From Amycolatopsis sp. WAC 01376 (GTDB lineage Bacteria > Actinomycetota > Actinomycetes > Mycobacteriales > Pseudonocardiaceae): a stretch of 64,000 nt of DNA. The DNA lies in contig NZ_QHKL01000006.1 in NCBI RefSeq assembly GCF_003947415.1, forward strand, positions 620,001 through 684,000, written 5' to 3'. The translations under genes were made by a program, and so were the position numbers. Below, piece by piece: positions 10,205 through 20,045 of the stretch (position 1 is its first letter; each line of letters begins with the position of its first letter). Under the pieces are notes generated by a model. The model was not told where the DNA came from. It was given only the letters and a program-made list of their open reading frames with translations, and did no database searches.

Positions 10205-11480
10205 CTTGGCTCCGCTTGGAGAACTTCAAGTAGAGCAGCGCTCCCAGTGCCAGCGCCGCCGCGAACAGCAGGTACCAGCCCGCCAGGACGAGGACACCGA
10301 ACACCAGCACCGTCGCGAGCACCGCGAGCCACCGCTGTTTCCCGCCGGACGGCAGGAGCCGGACCCCGGCGGCCATCGCGATCAGATAGATCCCGATCAG
10401 GCAGGCGTTCTCCGCGCGCAGCGCCTGCTCCAGTTCGAATCCGGTGAGGATCGCGACGAGGAAGCTGATCGCGGTCCCCACGGTCACCACCAGCAGACTG
10501 CGCCGCGGCACGTCGCCCGCCTGGCTGCCCTTGGCCAGCCACCGCGGCAGCGCGCCGTCGCGGCCCAGCGCGGCGCCGAGTTTCGCCATGCTCGCCACGA
10601 AGACGTTGAGCACCCCCAGTGTCACCACCACGGCGATCACCGCGGCGACCACGCGGACCGAAGTCCCGAGCCCTTCCCCGAGCATCGCCGCCAGCGGCGC
10701 CTGGGTCTCACCGGCGCGCGGCCCGAGCACGAGAATCGTCATCCCGCCGACGGCGAGGTAGAGCACGCCGATGATGACGATGGAGATTCCCGTCGCGAGT
10801 GGCATGTCCCGCTTCGGTTTCCGGAAATCGGGGGCCAGATGAGTGACGGTTTCCCAACCGGTGAAGGACCACACCAGCAGGCTGATCGCGGTCGCGACAC
10901 CGGCGAATCCGTGCGGTGCGAACGGCTGGAGATTGGCGGTGTCCGCTTTCGGCGCCGCGAGTACCACTGCGCCGACCAGGAGAACGGCGAGAAAACCGGT
11001 GAGCACCAATTGCACGCGGCCGGACAGGTGCACACCGAACACATTCACCCCGATGGCGATGAGGACCAGGACGGCGGCCAAGACCATCGTCATGGTCCGG
11101 CCACCACCGATCAGTTCGGTCACATAGGTCGCCCCGAACGCACTGGCCGCGGGCATTCCCGCCAGGGTGCCGAAATAGAACCACCAGCCGGTCACCGCGG
11201 ACGTCTTCGGCCCGAACGCCCGCAAGGCGAATGTCGCGGGCCCGCCGGCGTCCGGATGCCGGCCCGCCAGCGCGCCGAAGGTCGCCGCGACCGGCGCGGA
11301 GACCAGCACCAGCACCAGAAAGGCGATCAGCGACGCCGGCCCCGCCGCCTTGGCGGCGAGTGACGGGAGGACCAGCAGGCCGGTGCCGAGGACCGCGCCG
11401 ACGTACAGCGCGACGCCTTGTGGCACCGTCAGATGCCCGCTCTTCGATCGGGACGGATGCTCGACCGTTGATCGACTCAT
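10197..11480 (-). CDS. APC-family amino acid permease
   Basis: A 427-residue membrane protein with about twelve hydrophobic helices. The first helix reads LYVGAVLGTGLLVLPSLAA, matching the unwound TM1 substrate site of APC transporters (G-x-G-[IL]-[LF]); the later SFTGWETV block is typical of YjeH/CadB-like members. It imports or exchanges amino acids or polyamines. Length is normal. The ATG at 11480 follows a short AT-poor region shared with the MoaF-like gene at 11972. Its last codons overlap the 10150-10204 palindrome. The exact substrate is not predictable. Confidence 0.85.
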   Translation of the reverse strand: MSRSTVEHPSRSKSGHLTVPQGVALYVGAVLGTGLLVLPSLAAKAAGPASLIAFLVLVLVSAPVAATFGALAGRHPDAGGPATFALRAFGPKTSAVTGWWFYFGTLAGMPAASAFGATYVTELIGGGRTMTMVLAAVLVLIAIGVNVFGVHLSGRVQLVLTGFLAVLLVGAVVLAAPKADTANLQPFAPHGFAGVATAISLLVWSFTGWETVTHLAPDFRKPKRDMPLATGISIVIIGVLYLAVGGMTILVLGPRAGETQAPLAAMLGEGLGTSVRVVAAVIAVVVTLGVLNVFVASMAKLGAALGRDGALPRWLAKGSQAGDVPRRSLLVVTVGTAISFLVAILTGFELEQALRAENACLIGIYLIAMAAGVRLLPSGGKQRWLAVLATVLVFGVLVLAGWYLLFAAALALGALLYLKFSKRSQVS

Positions 11481-11510
11481 GTCCAGCTGGTACCCGGCGA
11501 GCGCTCCGGG

Positions 11511-11972
11511 TTAACTTTCGGCGGAGGACTTTGTCGCGGGAAAGGACGGCCACCCGTGCGGCCGCTCCAGAATCTCGATGGTCGCCTGGTCGACCAGGAA
11601 ATACTGCCCGCCGTCCTCACGCGGATTCGTATACGCCGCCGTCGCGATCAGACGGCCGAAGTCGGCCATCACCGCGATGGGGTAACCGCCGTCGAAAACC
11701 TCACCGTGTGCGGCCGTAGCGACGGTTCCGGTTTCATACCAGGTGACGAAATACTGCGCCGGTCCGGTTTCGAAGACACGCAGTGTCGCCTCCTTCTGCC
11801 GGACACCGGCGAAGTCGCCGGACACACCCGTCCAGATCATCGTCGTCCGGTCCGCGTAGTGCTGCTCCAGCACGTTCCCGGAGCCGTAGTGGAAGTTCGC
11901 GCGGAGCCCGACGAGGTCGGTGCTGAGCGGATGGGTCCCGGTCACCGGGAAGAAACGGACGTCGAGTTGCAC
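11511..11972 (-). CDS. MoaF-like small protein (tentative)
   Basis: A 153-residue soluble protein of probable beta-barrel type. It has alternating beta strands with the phrases LRANFHYGSGNVLEQHY, YFVTWYETGTVATAAH and GRLIATAAYT, which recall MoaF-type and phenolic-acid-decarboxylase-like lipocalin barrels where a W-E-x-G strand and a late F/Y-D strand line the pocket. No catalytic residues can be named. It is 30 bp upstream of the permease on the same strand and may be co-transcribed with it. Confidence 0.45.
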   Translation of the reverse strand: MQLDVRFFPVTGTHPLSTDLVGLRANFHYGSGNVLEQHYADRTTMIWTGVSGDFAGVRQKEATLRVFETGPAQYFVTWYETGTVATAAHGEVFDGGYPIAVMADFGRLIATAAYTNPREDGGQYFLVDQATIEILERPHGWPSFPATKSSAES

Positions 11973-12071
11973 GGGCTGAACCTCCGGATCGCGTGTTTCC
12001 GCAGGTTTATCAGCCCGTGGCAGCTCGATCGTTGTCCGGCGAAGCGATCCTGTTGTCGCTGGACGCGAGGA

Positions 12072-12545
12072 TCAGTCGAACATGCCGGGCTGGTAGTCGC
12101 CCGCCGGCGTCCTGGCGATGACGTTGAGCCGGTTGTACGCGTTGATCGTGGCGATCAGCGCGATCAGGGCGCCGATCTGCTCCTCGTCGTAGTGCTTGCG
12201 CACCTGCGCCCAGGTTTCGTCGCTGACGCCGTGGTGCGCGTCGGCGATGCGGGTGCCCTCCTCGGTGAGCGCCAGCGCCGCGCGCTCAGGCTCGGTGAAC
12301 ACGTTCGCCTCCCGCCAGGCGGCGACCAGGTTGAGCCGCACCGAGGTCTCGCCCGCGTGCGCGGCGTCCTTGCTGTGCATGTCGGTGCAGAAGCCGCAGC
12401 CGTTGATCTGGCTGGCGCGCAGCTTGACCAGTTCCTGGGTCGCGTGCGGCAACGAGGACTCTTCGATCGGCCGGTTCGCGGCGCCGAGACGCTTGGCGTA
12501 CTTGAGGATGACCTCGTTCTCGAACAGGTTGACGCGCGGTTCCAT
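12072..12545 (-). CDS. AhpD-like carboxymuconolactone decarboxylase family protein
   Basis: A 157-residue all-helical protein with the AhpD redox motif CGFC (in NGCGFCTDMHSKDA, about residues 50-63), preceded by KLRASQI. The family holds alkylhydroperoxidase-like disulfide reductases; the two Cys and nearby His carry out peroxide reduction. The start is the ATG at 12545 with AGAGGAAAG ahead of it, giving MEPRVNLFENEV. The gene is divergent from the SIS gene at 12754. The 200-bp gap between them holds the DeoR-type operator repeats, which may or may not affect this gene. Confidence 0.85.
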   Translation of the reverse strand: MEPRVNLFENEVILKYAKRLGAANRPIEESSLPHATQELVKLRASQINGCGFCTDMHSKDAAHAGETSVRLNLVAAWREANVFTEPERAALALTEEGTRIADAHHGVSDETWAQVRKHYDEEQIGALIALIATINAYNRLNVIARTPAGDYQPGMFD

Positions 12546-12640
12546 GATCTTTCCTCTCGGTCGGTTCCTGCACACATGACGAGTGGGCCGGAGAGGTTGT
12601 GACAGCTTCGAGTGTGACGCCGGTCACCGCCAGTCCATCC

Positions 12641-12729
12641 TGCACATCTGCGCGAGTCAAATGCGTGAAAGTGCGCTAACAGAGCATTGACGTTGCACAA
12701 AACTGCACCTAACGTGACAGCTATTGCGC
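12641..12729. promoter_or_regulatory. putative DeoR operator: 10-bp-phased TGCR direct repeats
   Basis: TGCG/TGCA half-sites start at 12641, 12649, 12662, 12672, 12694, 12704 and 12725. Two pairs are spaced exactly 10 bp: TGCGTGAAAGTGCGC (12662-12676) and TGCACAAAACTGCAC (12694-12708). The consensus TGCGNNAAAN repeated every 10 bp also occurs before 15681, 22025 and 23026. Direct repeats at about 10-bp spacing are typical DeoR-family operators, and the regulon's own DeoR regulator is at 22025. Binding is inference. Confidence 0.6.
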
Positions 12730-12753
12730 ACAACTGGCACGGATGGGGAGTTC

Positions 12754-13635
12754 ATGAGCGGGACCTTCATGGCGGCGGAGATCGCGAGCCAGCCCGGCTG
12801 CTGGCGGGAAGCGGCGGCGCTGGCCTCGGCGAACAGTGATCTGCTGCCGCCGCCGGGCGCGCGGGTCGCGATCGTCGGCTGCGGCACGTCGTGGTTCATC
12901 GGCCAGGCGTACGCCGTCCTCCGCGAGTCCGCGGGGCTCGGCGAGACCGACGCCTTCGCCGCCTCCGAGTTCCCGGAGGGCCGTGGCTACGACCACGTCG
13001 TGGCGCTGACCCGGTCGGGTACGACGACCGAGGTCCACGCCCTGCTGGCGAAACTGCGGGGCAGGACGCCGACCATCGCGATCACCGGCGTGCCCCGCGA
13101 GATCGACGCCGCCGCGGACACGATCGTCGACCTGTCCGTCGTGGACGAACGCTCGGTCGTGCAGACCCGGTTCGCGACGACGGCGCTGGCGATGCTGCGC
13201 GCGCACCTCGGCGAGGACCTGACCGCGGTCGCCGACCAGGCCGAACGCGTGCTCGCCGAACCGCTGCCCGACGAACTGGTCGCCGCGGAGCAGTTCAGCT
13301 TCCTCGGCACCGGCTGGTCGGTGGGCATCGCGAACGAAGCCGCGCTCAAGTTCCGCGAGGCGTGTCTGCTGTGGACGGAGTCGTACCCGGCGTGGGACTA
13401 CCGGCACGGGCCGATCAGCATCAGCGAACCCGGCCGCGTGACGTGGATGTTCGGACAGGCGCCGGAAGGGCTGGCCGACGACGTCGCCCGCGCGGGCGGC
13501 CTGTTCGTCGAGAGCGGCCTGGATCCGCTCGCCGACCTCGTCCGCGCCCAGCGTGTCGCCGGGGCCATCGCCGCCCGCAAGGGACTCGACCCGGACAACC
13601 CCCGCAGCCTCACTCGTTCCGTCGTCCTCACCTGA
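12754..13635 (+). CDS. SIS-domain sugar-phosphate isomerase/deaminase (AgaS/GlmS-C like)
   Basis: A 293-residue double-SIS protein. The first SIS domain contains VAIVGCGTSWFIGQAYAVL and ALTRSGTTTEVHALL (phosphosugar loop). The second contains FLGTGWSVGIANEAALKFRE and YPAWDYRHGPIS, the GlmS/AgaS-type isomerase motif. Such proteins convert a ketose/aldose or amino-sugar phosphate (for AgaS, galactosamine-6-P to tagatose-6-P). GGGGAG lies 3 bases before the ATG at 12754; the ATG at 12769 is an alternative. It opens the regulon ahead of a PfkB kinase and a class II aldolase, which fits an isomerase -> kinase -> aldolase route. Confidence 0.82.
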   Translation: MSGTFMAAEIASQPGCWREAAALASANSDLLPPPGARVAIVGCGTSWFIGQAYAVLRESAGLGETDAFAASEFPEGRGYDHVVALTRSGTTTEVHALLAKLRGRTPTIAITGVPREIDAAADTIVDLSVVDERSVVQTRFATTALAMLRAHLGEDLTAVADQAERVLAEPLPDELVAAEQFSFLGTGWSVGIANEAALKFREACLLWTESYPAWDYRHGPISISEPGRVTWMFGQAPEGLADDVARAGGLFVESGLDPLADLVRAQRVAGAIAARKGLDPDNPRSLTRSVVLT

Positions 13636-13818
13636 AAGCTCGTTGGCGGAGCTGTGAGGTATTCGGAAAAGTGCCCGGACGCGTGAACCCGCCCCGGCCG
13701 AAGGCCCCGCTATCGCGGTGGCAGGGCGCCCTATTCGCATCCGTGACAGGAAAGACCAGGCAGCGTCCTGCCGACGTCGATCGCGGTCGCGGGTTCACCA
13801 ACAGACAATGAGGCAGCC

Positions 13819-14709
13819 GTGATCGTCACCGTCACGCCGAACACCGCGCTGGATGTCACCTACACAGTGGACGGTCTGCGGCCCGGTGACGTGCACCGGG
13901 TGCGGGAAGTGCGGCACCGGGCGGGCGGCAAGGGCGTCAACGTCGCCCGGGTGCTGCACACGCTGGGCGCCGACGTCCGCGCGATCTTCACCGCAGGTGG
14001 CGCGACGGGAACCGCCGTTGTCGGCGACCTCGCGGCGGCGGGCATTCCGGCCACCGCGGTCCCGATCGGCGGGGAGACCCGGCGTACCACCACGGTTCTG
14101 GCGGGCGACGGCTCGGTCACGTTGCTGAACGAGCCGGGGCCGCGGCTCGCCGAAGACGAGTGGCAAGCGTTTGCGGCGGCCGTCCGGGCCCGGAAACCGG
14201 ACGTGCTCGTCTGCTCGGGCAGCCTCCCGCCGGGCGCCGGGGGGTACGCCGGACTCCTCGGTCGTGGACCGTCCATCTTGGACACTTCCGGCGAGGCGCT
14301 GCTCGCCGGACTGGCCGGGCGGCCGTCCGTGGTCAAACCGAACGCCGACGAACTGCGCGAGGTCACCGGCCTGCGGGATCCGGTGGCCGCCGCGACCGAA
14401 CTACGCAAGGCAGGGGCCGGCGCCGTCGTCGTCTCGCTGGGCCCGGAGGGGCTGCTGGCGGTGACCGGATCCGGCACCTGGCACGCGGCACCGTCCACTG
14501 TGCTCAGTGGCAACACCACCGGCGCCGGCGACGCGGTCGTGGCGGCGCTGGCGCTGGGACTGAGCCGCGCCGAACCGTGGCCGGACATCCTGCGCCGCGC
14601 CGTCGCGTTGTCCGGGGCGGCCGTGCTGGGCCCGCTGGCCGGGGACGTCGACCTCGCGCACTACGAAGCCGAACAGGGGCTGGTCGCCGTGCGCGCCCGC
14701 CCGGATTAG
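13819..14709 (+). CDS. PfkB-family 1-phosphofructokinase / tagatose-6-phosphate kinase
   Basis: A 296-residue ribokinase-fold sugar-phosphate kinase of the FruK/LacC group. The N-terminus is VTPNTALDVTYTVDGL with GGKGVNVARVLHTLGA (substrate site). The ATP/anion-hole motif NTTGAGDAVVAALALGLS carries the catalytic Asp near residue 240. It would phosphorylate fructose-1-P or tagatose-6-P to a 1,6-bisphosphate for the following aldolase. The GTG start follows GAGGCAG. The 180-bp gap upstream contains no gene; its segment 13777-13799 is identical to 45148-45170, another short intergenic sequence. Confidence 0.87.
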   Translation: MIVTVTPNTALDVTYTVDGLRPGDVHRVREVRHRAGGKGVNVARVLHTLGADVRAIFTAGGATGTAVVGDLAAAGIPATAVPIGGETRRTTTVLAGDGSVTLLNEPGPRLAEDEWQAFAAAVRARKPDVLVCSGSLPPGAGGYAGLLGRGPSILDTSGEALLAGLAGRPSVVKPNADELREVTGLRDPVAAATELRKAGAGAVVVSLGPEGLLAVTGSGTWHAAPSTVLSGNTTGAGDAVVAALALGLSRAEPWPDILRRAVALSGAAVLGPLAGDVDLAHYEAEQGLVAVRARPD

Positions 14710-14717
14710 GAGACGTC

Positions 14718-15599
14718 ATGCCTCTGGTGGGAACCGGGGAGATCGTCGGTGCCGCCGCGGCGGCCCGGCACGGCGGCGGCGCGTTCAACGCGATCCAGCT
14801 CGAACACATCACCGCGATCGTCGACGGCGCGGCCGCGGCGGAAGCGCCGGTGATCCTGCAGCTGAGCCAGAACGCCGTGAAGTACCACGGTTCACTGGCG
14901 CCGGTGGGCACGGCGGCGCTGGCCGCGGCGAGAGGCGCCGTCACTCCGGTCGCGGTGCATCTCGACCACGCCGAATCGGCCGACCTCGTCCGTGAGGCGG
15001 TCTCGCTCGGTTTCGGCTCCGTCATGTTCGACGCGTCCAAACTGGACTACACCGACAACGTGCGCGCGACCAGGGAAGTCGCCGCGTACTGCCACGACCA
15101 CGGGGTCTGGGTCGAGGCCGAACTCGGCGAAGTCGGGGGCAAGGACGGCGTCCACGCACCCGGCGCGCGCACCGATCCGGACGAGGCGGCGCAGTTCGTC
15201 GCGGCCACCGGCATCGACGCCCTCGCGGTGGCGGTGGGCAGTTCGCACGCCATGCTCACCCGTGACGCCGCCTTGGACTTCGAACTGATCGCAAGGCTGC
15301 GGGAGCGGGTGCCGGTGCCGTTGGTGCTGCACGGTTCGTCGGGCGTGCCGGACCAGGGGCTGGCCGAAGCCGTGCGGGCCGGGATGACGAAGATCAACAT
15401 CGCCACCCAGCTGAACAAGGTGTTCACCGCCGCGGCCGCGGAAGACTGGCGCGCGCATCCGGAGCGCGTCGACCCGCGGAAGTACCTCGGTGCGGGAAGG
15501 GCGGCGGTGGCCGTCGAGGTGCGGCGGCTGCTGGGAGTGCTCACGCTTGATCATGTTGAACCGGTCAAGGTGACGATTGAGCAGACTTTGCGCGATTGA
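14718..15599 (+). CDS. class II fructose/tagatose-bisphosphate aldolase (GatY/KbaY-like)
   Basis: A 293-residue zinc-dependent class II aldolase. It has VHLDHAESADLV (zinc His and catalytic Asp region), GFGSVMFDASKLDY, VEAELGEVGGKDGV (Glu and loop), AVAVGSSHAM, and VLHGSSGVPDQGL plus GMTKINIATQLN at the phosphate site. It splits a ketose 1,6-bisphosphate to dihydroxyacetone phosphate and glyceraldehyde 3-phosphate. AGGAGA precedes the ATG 8 bp after the kinase stop, so the two are co-transcribed. Whether the substrate is fructose- or tagatose-bisphosphate cannot be settled by eye. Confidence 0.88.
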   Translation: MPLVGTGEIVGAAAAARHGGGAFNAIQLEHITAIVDGAAAAEAPVILQLSQNAVKYHGSLAPVGTAALAAARGAVTPVAVHLDHAESADLVREAVSLGFGSVMFDASKLDYTDNVRATREVAAYCHDHGVWVEAELGEVGGKDGVHAPGARTDPDEAAQFVAATGIDALAVAVGSSHAMLTRDAALDFELIARLRERVPVPLVLHGSSGVPDQGLAEAVRAGMTKINIATQLNKVFTAAAAEDWRAHPERVDPRKYLGAGRAAVAVEVRRLLGVLTLDHVEPVKVTIEQTLRD

Positions 15600-15650
15600 G
15601 TGTTGACATGTGCGTGAAACCTCACAAAACTGCGCAACAACAAGCAGAAC
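15589..15650. promoter_or_regulatory. putative DeoR operator upstream of the ABC importer
   Basis: Four near-tandem 10-bp units follow each other from 15611: TGCGTGAAAC, CTCACAAAAC, TGCGCAACAA, CAAGCAGAAC. A further TGCG lies at 15589 inside the aldolase end. TTGACA at 15603 could be a -35 box overlapping the site. The phasing and the TGCG..AAAC unit match the elements before 12754, 22025 and 23026. Confidence 0.6.
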
Positions 15651-15680
15651 TTGTGTGATCTTCGATCCAGGTGGTGGCGG

Positions 15681-17072
15681 ATGCGGGTAGGCAGGCTGAC
15701 GGCATTGACGGCAGGGGCGGCGCTCCTGCTCGCGGGATGCGGCGGCGGGGACGTGGCCGGTGGCACCGGCGAGAACGCGCTCCCCGGCGTCGACCAGTTC
15801 CTCAACGCGCCCTGTCCGGAAGCGGGAGTGAAACCCGCGACGGACAAGGAATTCACGTACTGGTCCATGTGGACGGCCGACGAGCCTCAGGGCAAGGTCC
15901 TCCAGAAGGCCTTCAAATGCTTCCAGGAGAAGACCGGCGTCAAGGTCGACGTGCAGTGGCTGGGCCGTAAGGCCTACACCCAGAACCTGGTGCCCGCGCT
16001 GAACACCGACGCGGTGCCGGATCTGTTCGACCAGGACGTCAGCAAGGTCGGCGCGGCGGTCATGACGCCGGGCGGCACGCAGAGCGTCGACGACGTGTTC
16101 GCGATGAAGGTCGGCGAGGGCGACAAGACCGTCAAGGACGTGCTTTCGCCGAGCTCGTACGACTTCCCGCAGAACAAGGACCGCGAGGGCCACAACTTCA
16201 TGGTCCCGTACACGATCCAGTCGAGCGCCTGGTGGTTCAACAAGGACACCGCCGGCGACATCCAGCAGCCGAAGACGATGGACGAGCTGATCGCCCTGTT
16301 CGACAAGGCGAAGTCCGACGGCAAGGCCGCCATCAGCCTCGACGGCGACATCCCGTTCTACAACATGTACTACTACACCCAGCTCGCCGAGCGGTTCGTC
16401 GGCGCGGGCGGGCTGTACAAGGCGGCGACCGACAAGACCGGCCAGTCGTGGAAGACCGAGCCCGGTTTCCTCAAGGCCGCCACCGAAACCGCGAAGCTGC
16501 CCAAGTACTTCATCGACGGCTGGGACGCGGCGAAGTTCCCGCAGGTGCAGCAGCGCTGGGCCGACGGCGACTCCCGGTTCCTCTACGTCGGCAGCTGGGC
16601 GCCGAGCGAGACCCGTGAGTACCTGGACAAGCAGGGCGCCGGGACGAAGATCAACTACAGCTCCTTCCAGTTCCCGATGCCCGAAGGCGCCACGCACGAC
16701 ACCGTCGAGCAGATGTCGATCGGCTTCTCGGTGACCAAGAAGGCCAAGCACGCAGAGGCGGCCAAGGCGTTCATCGCCTACTTCCTCAACAAGGACCTGC
16801 TCGCCGGGATCCCGATCGTGGCCGACAACCTCGTGCCGCGTGCCGACCTCGCCGTGCCGGACGACCTCAAGCAGGTCAAGGCCGCGCTGGACGACCCGAA
16901 GAAGGAGCACGTCCTGCAGTACGACGGGATCGACGGCGTCGCCGGCGGCAAATGGCAGACCGACGTCTTCGACCCGGCCGACATCGCGTTGCTGAAGGGC
17001 CAGCTCACCCCGCAGCAGTTCGTGGACCAGCTCGCCGTCAAAAGCGCCGAGTTCTGGAAGAACCAGGGCTGA
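15681..17072 (+). CDS. sugar ABC transporter solute-binding lipoprotein (family 1)
   Basis: A 463-residue extracellular binding protein. The signal peptide ends in the lipobox LLAGC (Cys near residue 21), so it is anchored to the outer face of the membrane. The mature part follows family-1 (CUT1) sugar-binding proteins: FTYWSMWTADEPQGKVLQKAF, VPDLFDQD, GHNFMVPYTIQSSAWWFNKD and a C-terminal VDQLAVKSAEFWKNQG. It delivers a mono- or oligosaccharide to the permeases encoded immediately downstream (TGATG overlap). The ATG at 15681 was chosen because it gives a proper signal peptide; GGTGGTGG lies upstream. Confidence 0.9.
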   Translation: MRVGRLTALTAGAALLLAGCGGGDVAGGTGENALPGVDQFLNAPCPEAGVKPATDKEFTYWSMWTADEPQGKVLQKAFKCFQEKTGVKVDVQWLGRKAYTQNLVPALNTDAVPDLFDQDVSKVGAAVMTPGGTQSVDDVFAMKVGEGDKTVKDVLSPSSYDFPQNKDREGHNFMVPYTIQSSAWWFNKDTAGDIQQPKTMDELIALFDKAKSDGKAAISLDGDIPFYNMYYYTQLAERFVGAGGLYKAATDKTGQSWKTEPGFLKAATETAKLPKYFIDGWDAAKFPQVQQRWADGDSRFLYVGSWAPSETREYLDKQGAGTKINYSSFQFPMPEGATHDTVEQMSIGFSVTKKAKHAEAAKAFIAYFLNKDLLAGIPIVADNLVPRADLAVPDDLKQVKAALDDPKKEHVLQYDGIDGVAGGKWQTDVFDPADIALLKGQLTPQQFVDQLAVKSAEFWKNQG

Positions 17073-18031
17073 TGGCGACGGTCACGACGCCGACGACGCC
17101 GACAACACCGCCGGCGCGGGCCGTGAAGGCCGGGGCTCATCTGCGCCGCAAGAAACGGCTGTTCTGGCCGTTCGCCGCGCCGGCGCTGGTGCTGTACCTG
17201 GCCTTCCTGGTCCTGCCGACGCTCGCGACCGTGGTGCTGAGTTTCACCAGCTGGGCGGGCGCGGGCGACACCCCCGAACCCAACGGCGTCACCAATTACA
17301 CGCAGATGTGGGCGAGCGACTCGTTCCAGTACGCCTTCCGCAACACGCTGATCTACGTGTTCCTCGGCGGGATCGGCACGTTCGCGCTGGCCTTCCTGTT
17401 CACCATGGTGCTGCGGGACATGAGGGGCGGCAAGATCGTCCGCGCCATCCTGTTCTTCCCGAACATCGTGGCGCCGGTGGCGCTCGGCATGTTCCTCGGC
17501 TTCGTGTTCAAGTACCAGCCAGGGAAACAGGGGCTGGCGAACTACGTGCTGGAAAGCCTCGGCGCGGACGCGGCGAAGTTCCTCGCACCGTCCAATGTGA
17601 CCGGGGTGGTGACGGCTTCGCTGATCTGGGCCAGTTCGGGCTTCTACATCACCATCCTGATGGCCGCGGTCGACCGCATCCCGCCGTATCTCTACGAGGA
17701 CGCCGAACTGGGCGGCGCGTCGCCGTGGCAGAAGTTCAGGAACATCACGCTGCCGATGACCTGGGACGTCGTCGGCGTCGCCGGGGTGCTGTGGACGATC
17801 AACGCGCTCAAGATCTTCGAGCTGGTGTTCGTGCTGGCCGGTCCCGGCACCTACGCCCCGCCCAATGAGGCGTGGACGCTGGGGATCTACGTGTTCGACC
17901 GGACCTTCGGCTCGAACGGCACGCCGGACTTCGGTGCCGCCTGTGCCTGCGCGGTGGCGATGATCGCGCTGGTGTCCGTGCTCGTCGTCCTGCTCCGCCG
18001 TCTGATGCGCCGTGACGCGATCCAGTTCTGA
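17072..18031 (+). CDS. sugar ABC transporter permease (MalF/UgpA type)
   Basis: A 319-residue membrane protein with six predicted helices. The cytoplasmic EAA loop reads YEDAELGGASPWQKFRNITLP, the site that docks to the ATPase. The first helix is LVLYLAFLVLPTLATVVLS. It starts at the ATG overlapping the lipoprotein stop. It pairs with the second permease at 18042 to form the channel of a CUT1-type importer. Confidence 0.92.
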   Translation: MATVTTPTTPTTPPARAVKAGAHLRRKKRLFWPFAAPALVLYLAFLVLPTLATVVLSFTSWAGAGDTPEPNGVTNYTQMWASDSFQYAFRNTLIYVFLGGIGTFALAFLFTMVLRDMRGGKIVRAILFFPNIVAPVALGMFLGFVFKYQPGKQGLANYVLESLGADAAKFLAPSNVTGVVTASLIWASSGFYITILMAAVDRIPPYLYEDAELGGASPWQKFRNITLPMTWDVVGVAGVLWTINALKIFELVFVLAGPGTYAPPNEAWTLGIYVFDRTFGSNGTPDFGAACACAVAMIALVSVLVVLLRRLMRRDAIQF

Positions 18032-18041
18032 GGGAGACGAA

Positions 18042-18971
18042 ATGTCCGTCACCGACGTCGAGGCGCCCGCGCGGCGACCGGCGAAACCGGTGCGCAAGCC
18101 GCCACGCAAACCGCGTCCGGCGCCCGGTTCCAAGCGGTTCAGCCCGTTGCGGATACTGGGCACCACGATCGTGTGGCTGTTCACCGCGGGCAACATCCTG
18201 GTGCTGTACTGGCTGCTCACGGCGTCGTTCAAGACACCGGTGGAGATCTTCACCAAGCCGTTCGACCTGCCGTACCAATGGTTCAAGAACGGCAAGCCGT
18301 TCCGGAACTTCATCTACGCCTGGAACAACGCCGGTTTCGGCGACGCGGTGCTGACCACCGTGGTCCTGGTGGGGCTGGCGACGGTCGTGACCGTCGTTGT
18401 CTCGGCGCCCTGCGCGTACGCGCTGACCAGGCTCGGCGTCCGCGGTGCCGGTCCGATGACGAACGTCGTCGCGATCGGCATGGGCGTGCCGTTCCAGACC
18501 GTGATCATCCCGCTGTTCGTGGTGCTCAGCAAAGTGCACATGGACAACGAGTACGGCCTGTTCGTGCTGTACGTGGCACTGTCCATCCCGTTCACGGTGT
18601 TCCTGATGACCGGTTTCTTCCGGTCGCTGCCGGACGAACTGGAGGAGGCGGCCGCGCTCGACGGCGCCTCACCGACGCGCACGTTCTTCTCGGTGATGCT
18701 GCCGCTGACCCGCGGCGGCATGATCACCGCGTTGACGCTGAACGCCATCGGCCTGTGGAACGAGACGCTGCTGGCGATCGTGTTCCTCAAGGACCAGGCG
18801 CATTTCACGCTGTCCCGCGCGCTGTTCACCTTCTACGGGGCCGCGAGCTACCAGTCGGAGTACGGCGGCCTGATCGCCGGTGTGGCGATCGTCGTGCTCC
18901 CGATGCTCGTGCTCTACCTCGTACTCGCCCGCCGGATCATCACCGGCATGACCCTCGGCGCCGGAAAGTAG
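18042..18971 (+). CDS. sugar ABC transporter permease (MalG/UgpE type)
   Basis: A 309-residue membrane protein with a 45-residue basic, proline-rich cytoplasmic tail, then six helices. Its EAA loop is LEEAAALDGASPTRTFFSVMLP. AGGGAGACGAA precedes the ATG, 10 bp after the first permease. It is the second half of the heterodimeric channel for the binding protein at 15681. Confidence 0.92.
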   Translation: MSVTDVEAPARRPAKPVRKPPRKPRPAPGSKRFSPLRILGTTIVWLFTAGNILVLYWLLTASFKTPVEIFTKPFDLPYQWFKNGKPFRNFIYAWNNAGFGDAVLTTVVLVGLATVVTVVVSAPCAYALTRLGVRGAGPMTNVVAIGMGVPFQTVIIPLFVVLSKVHMDNEYGLFVLYVALSIPFTVFLMTGFFRSLPDELEEAAALDGASPTRTFFSVMLPLTRGGMITALTLNAIGLWNETLLAIVFLKDQAHFTLSRALFTFYGAASYQSEYGGLIAGVAIVVLPMLVLYLVLARRIITGMTLGAGK

Positions 18972-18977
18972 GACCTG

Positions 18978-20041
<1,064 letters not shown>

Positions 20042-20045
<4 letters not shown>

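Noticed and set aside
12754..15599. Sulfoquinovose (sulfo-EMP) pathway as the firm assignment
   Set aside because: Enzyme classes fit, but no sulfoquinovosidase-specific residues or sulfolactaldehyde enzyme were recognised. Left as one of several options.
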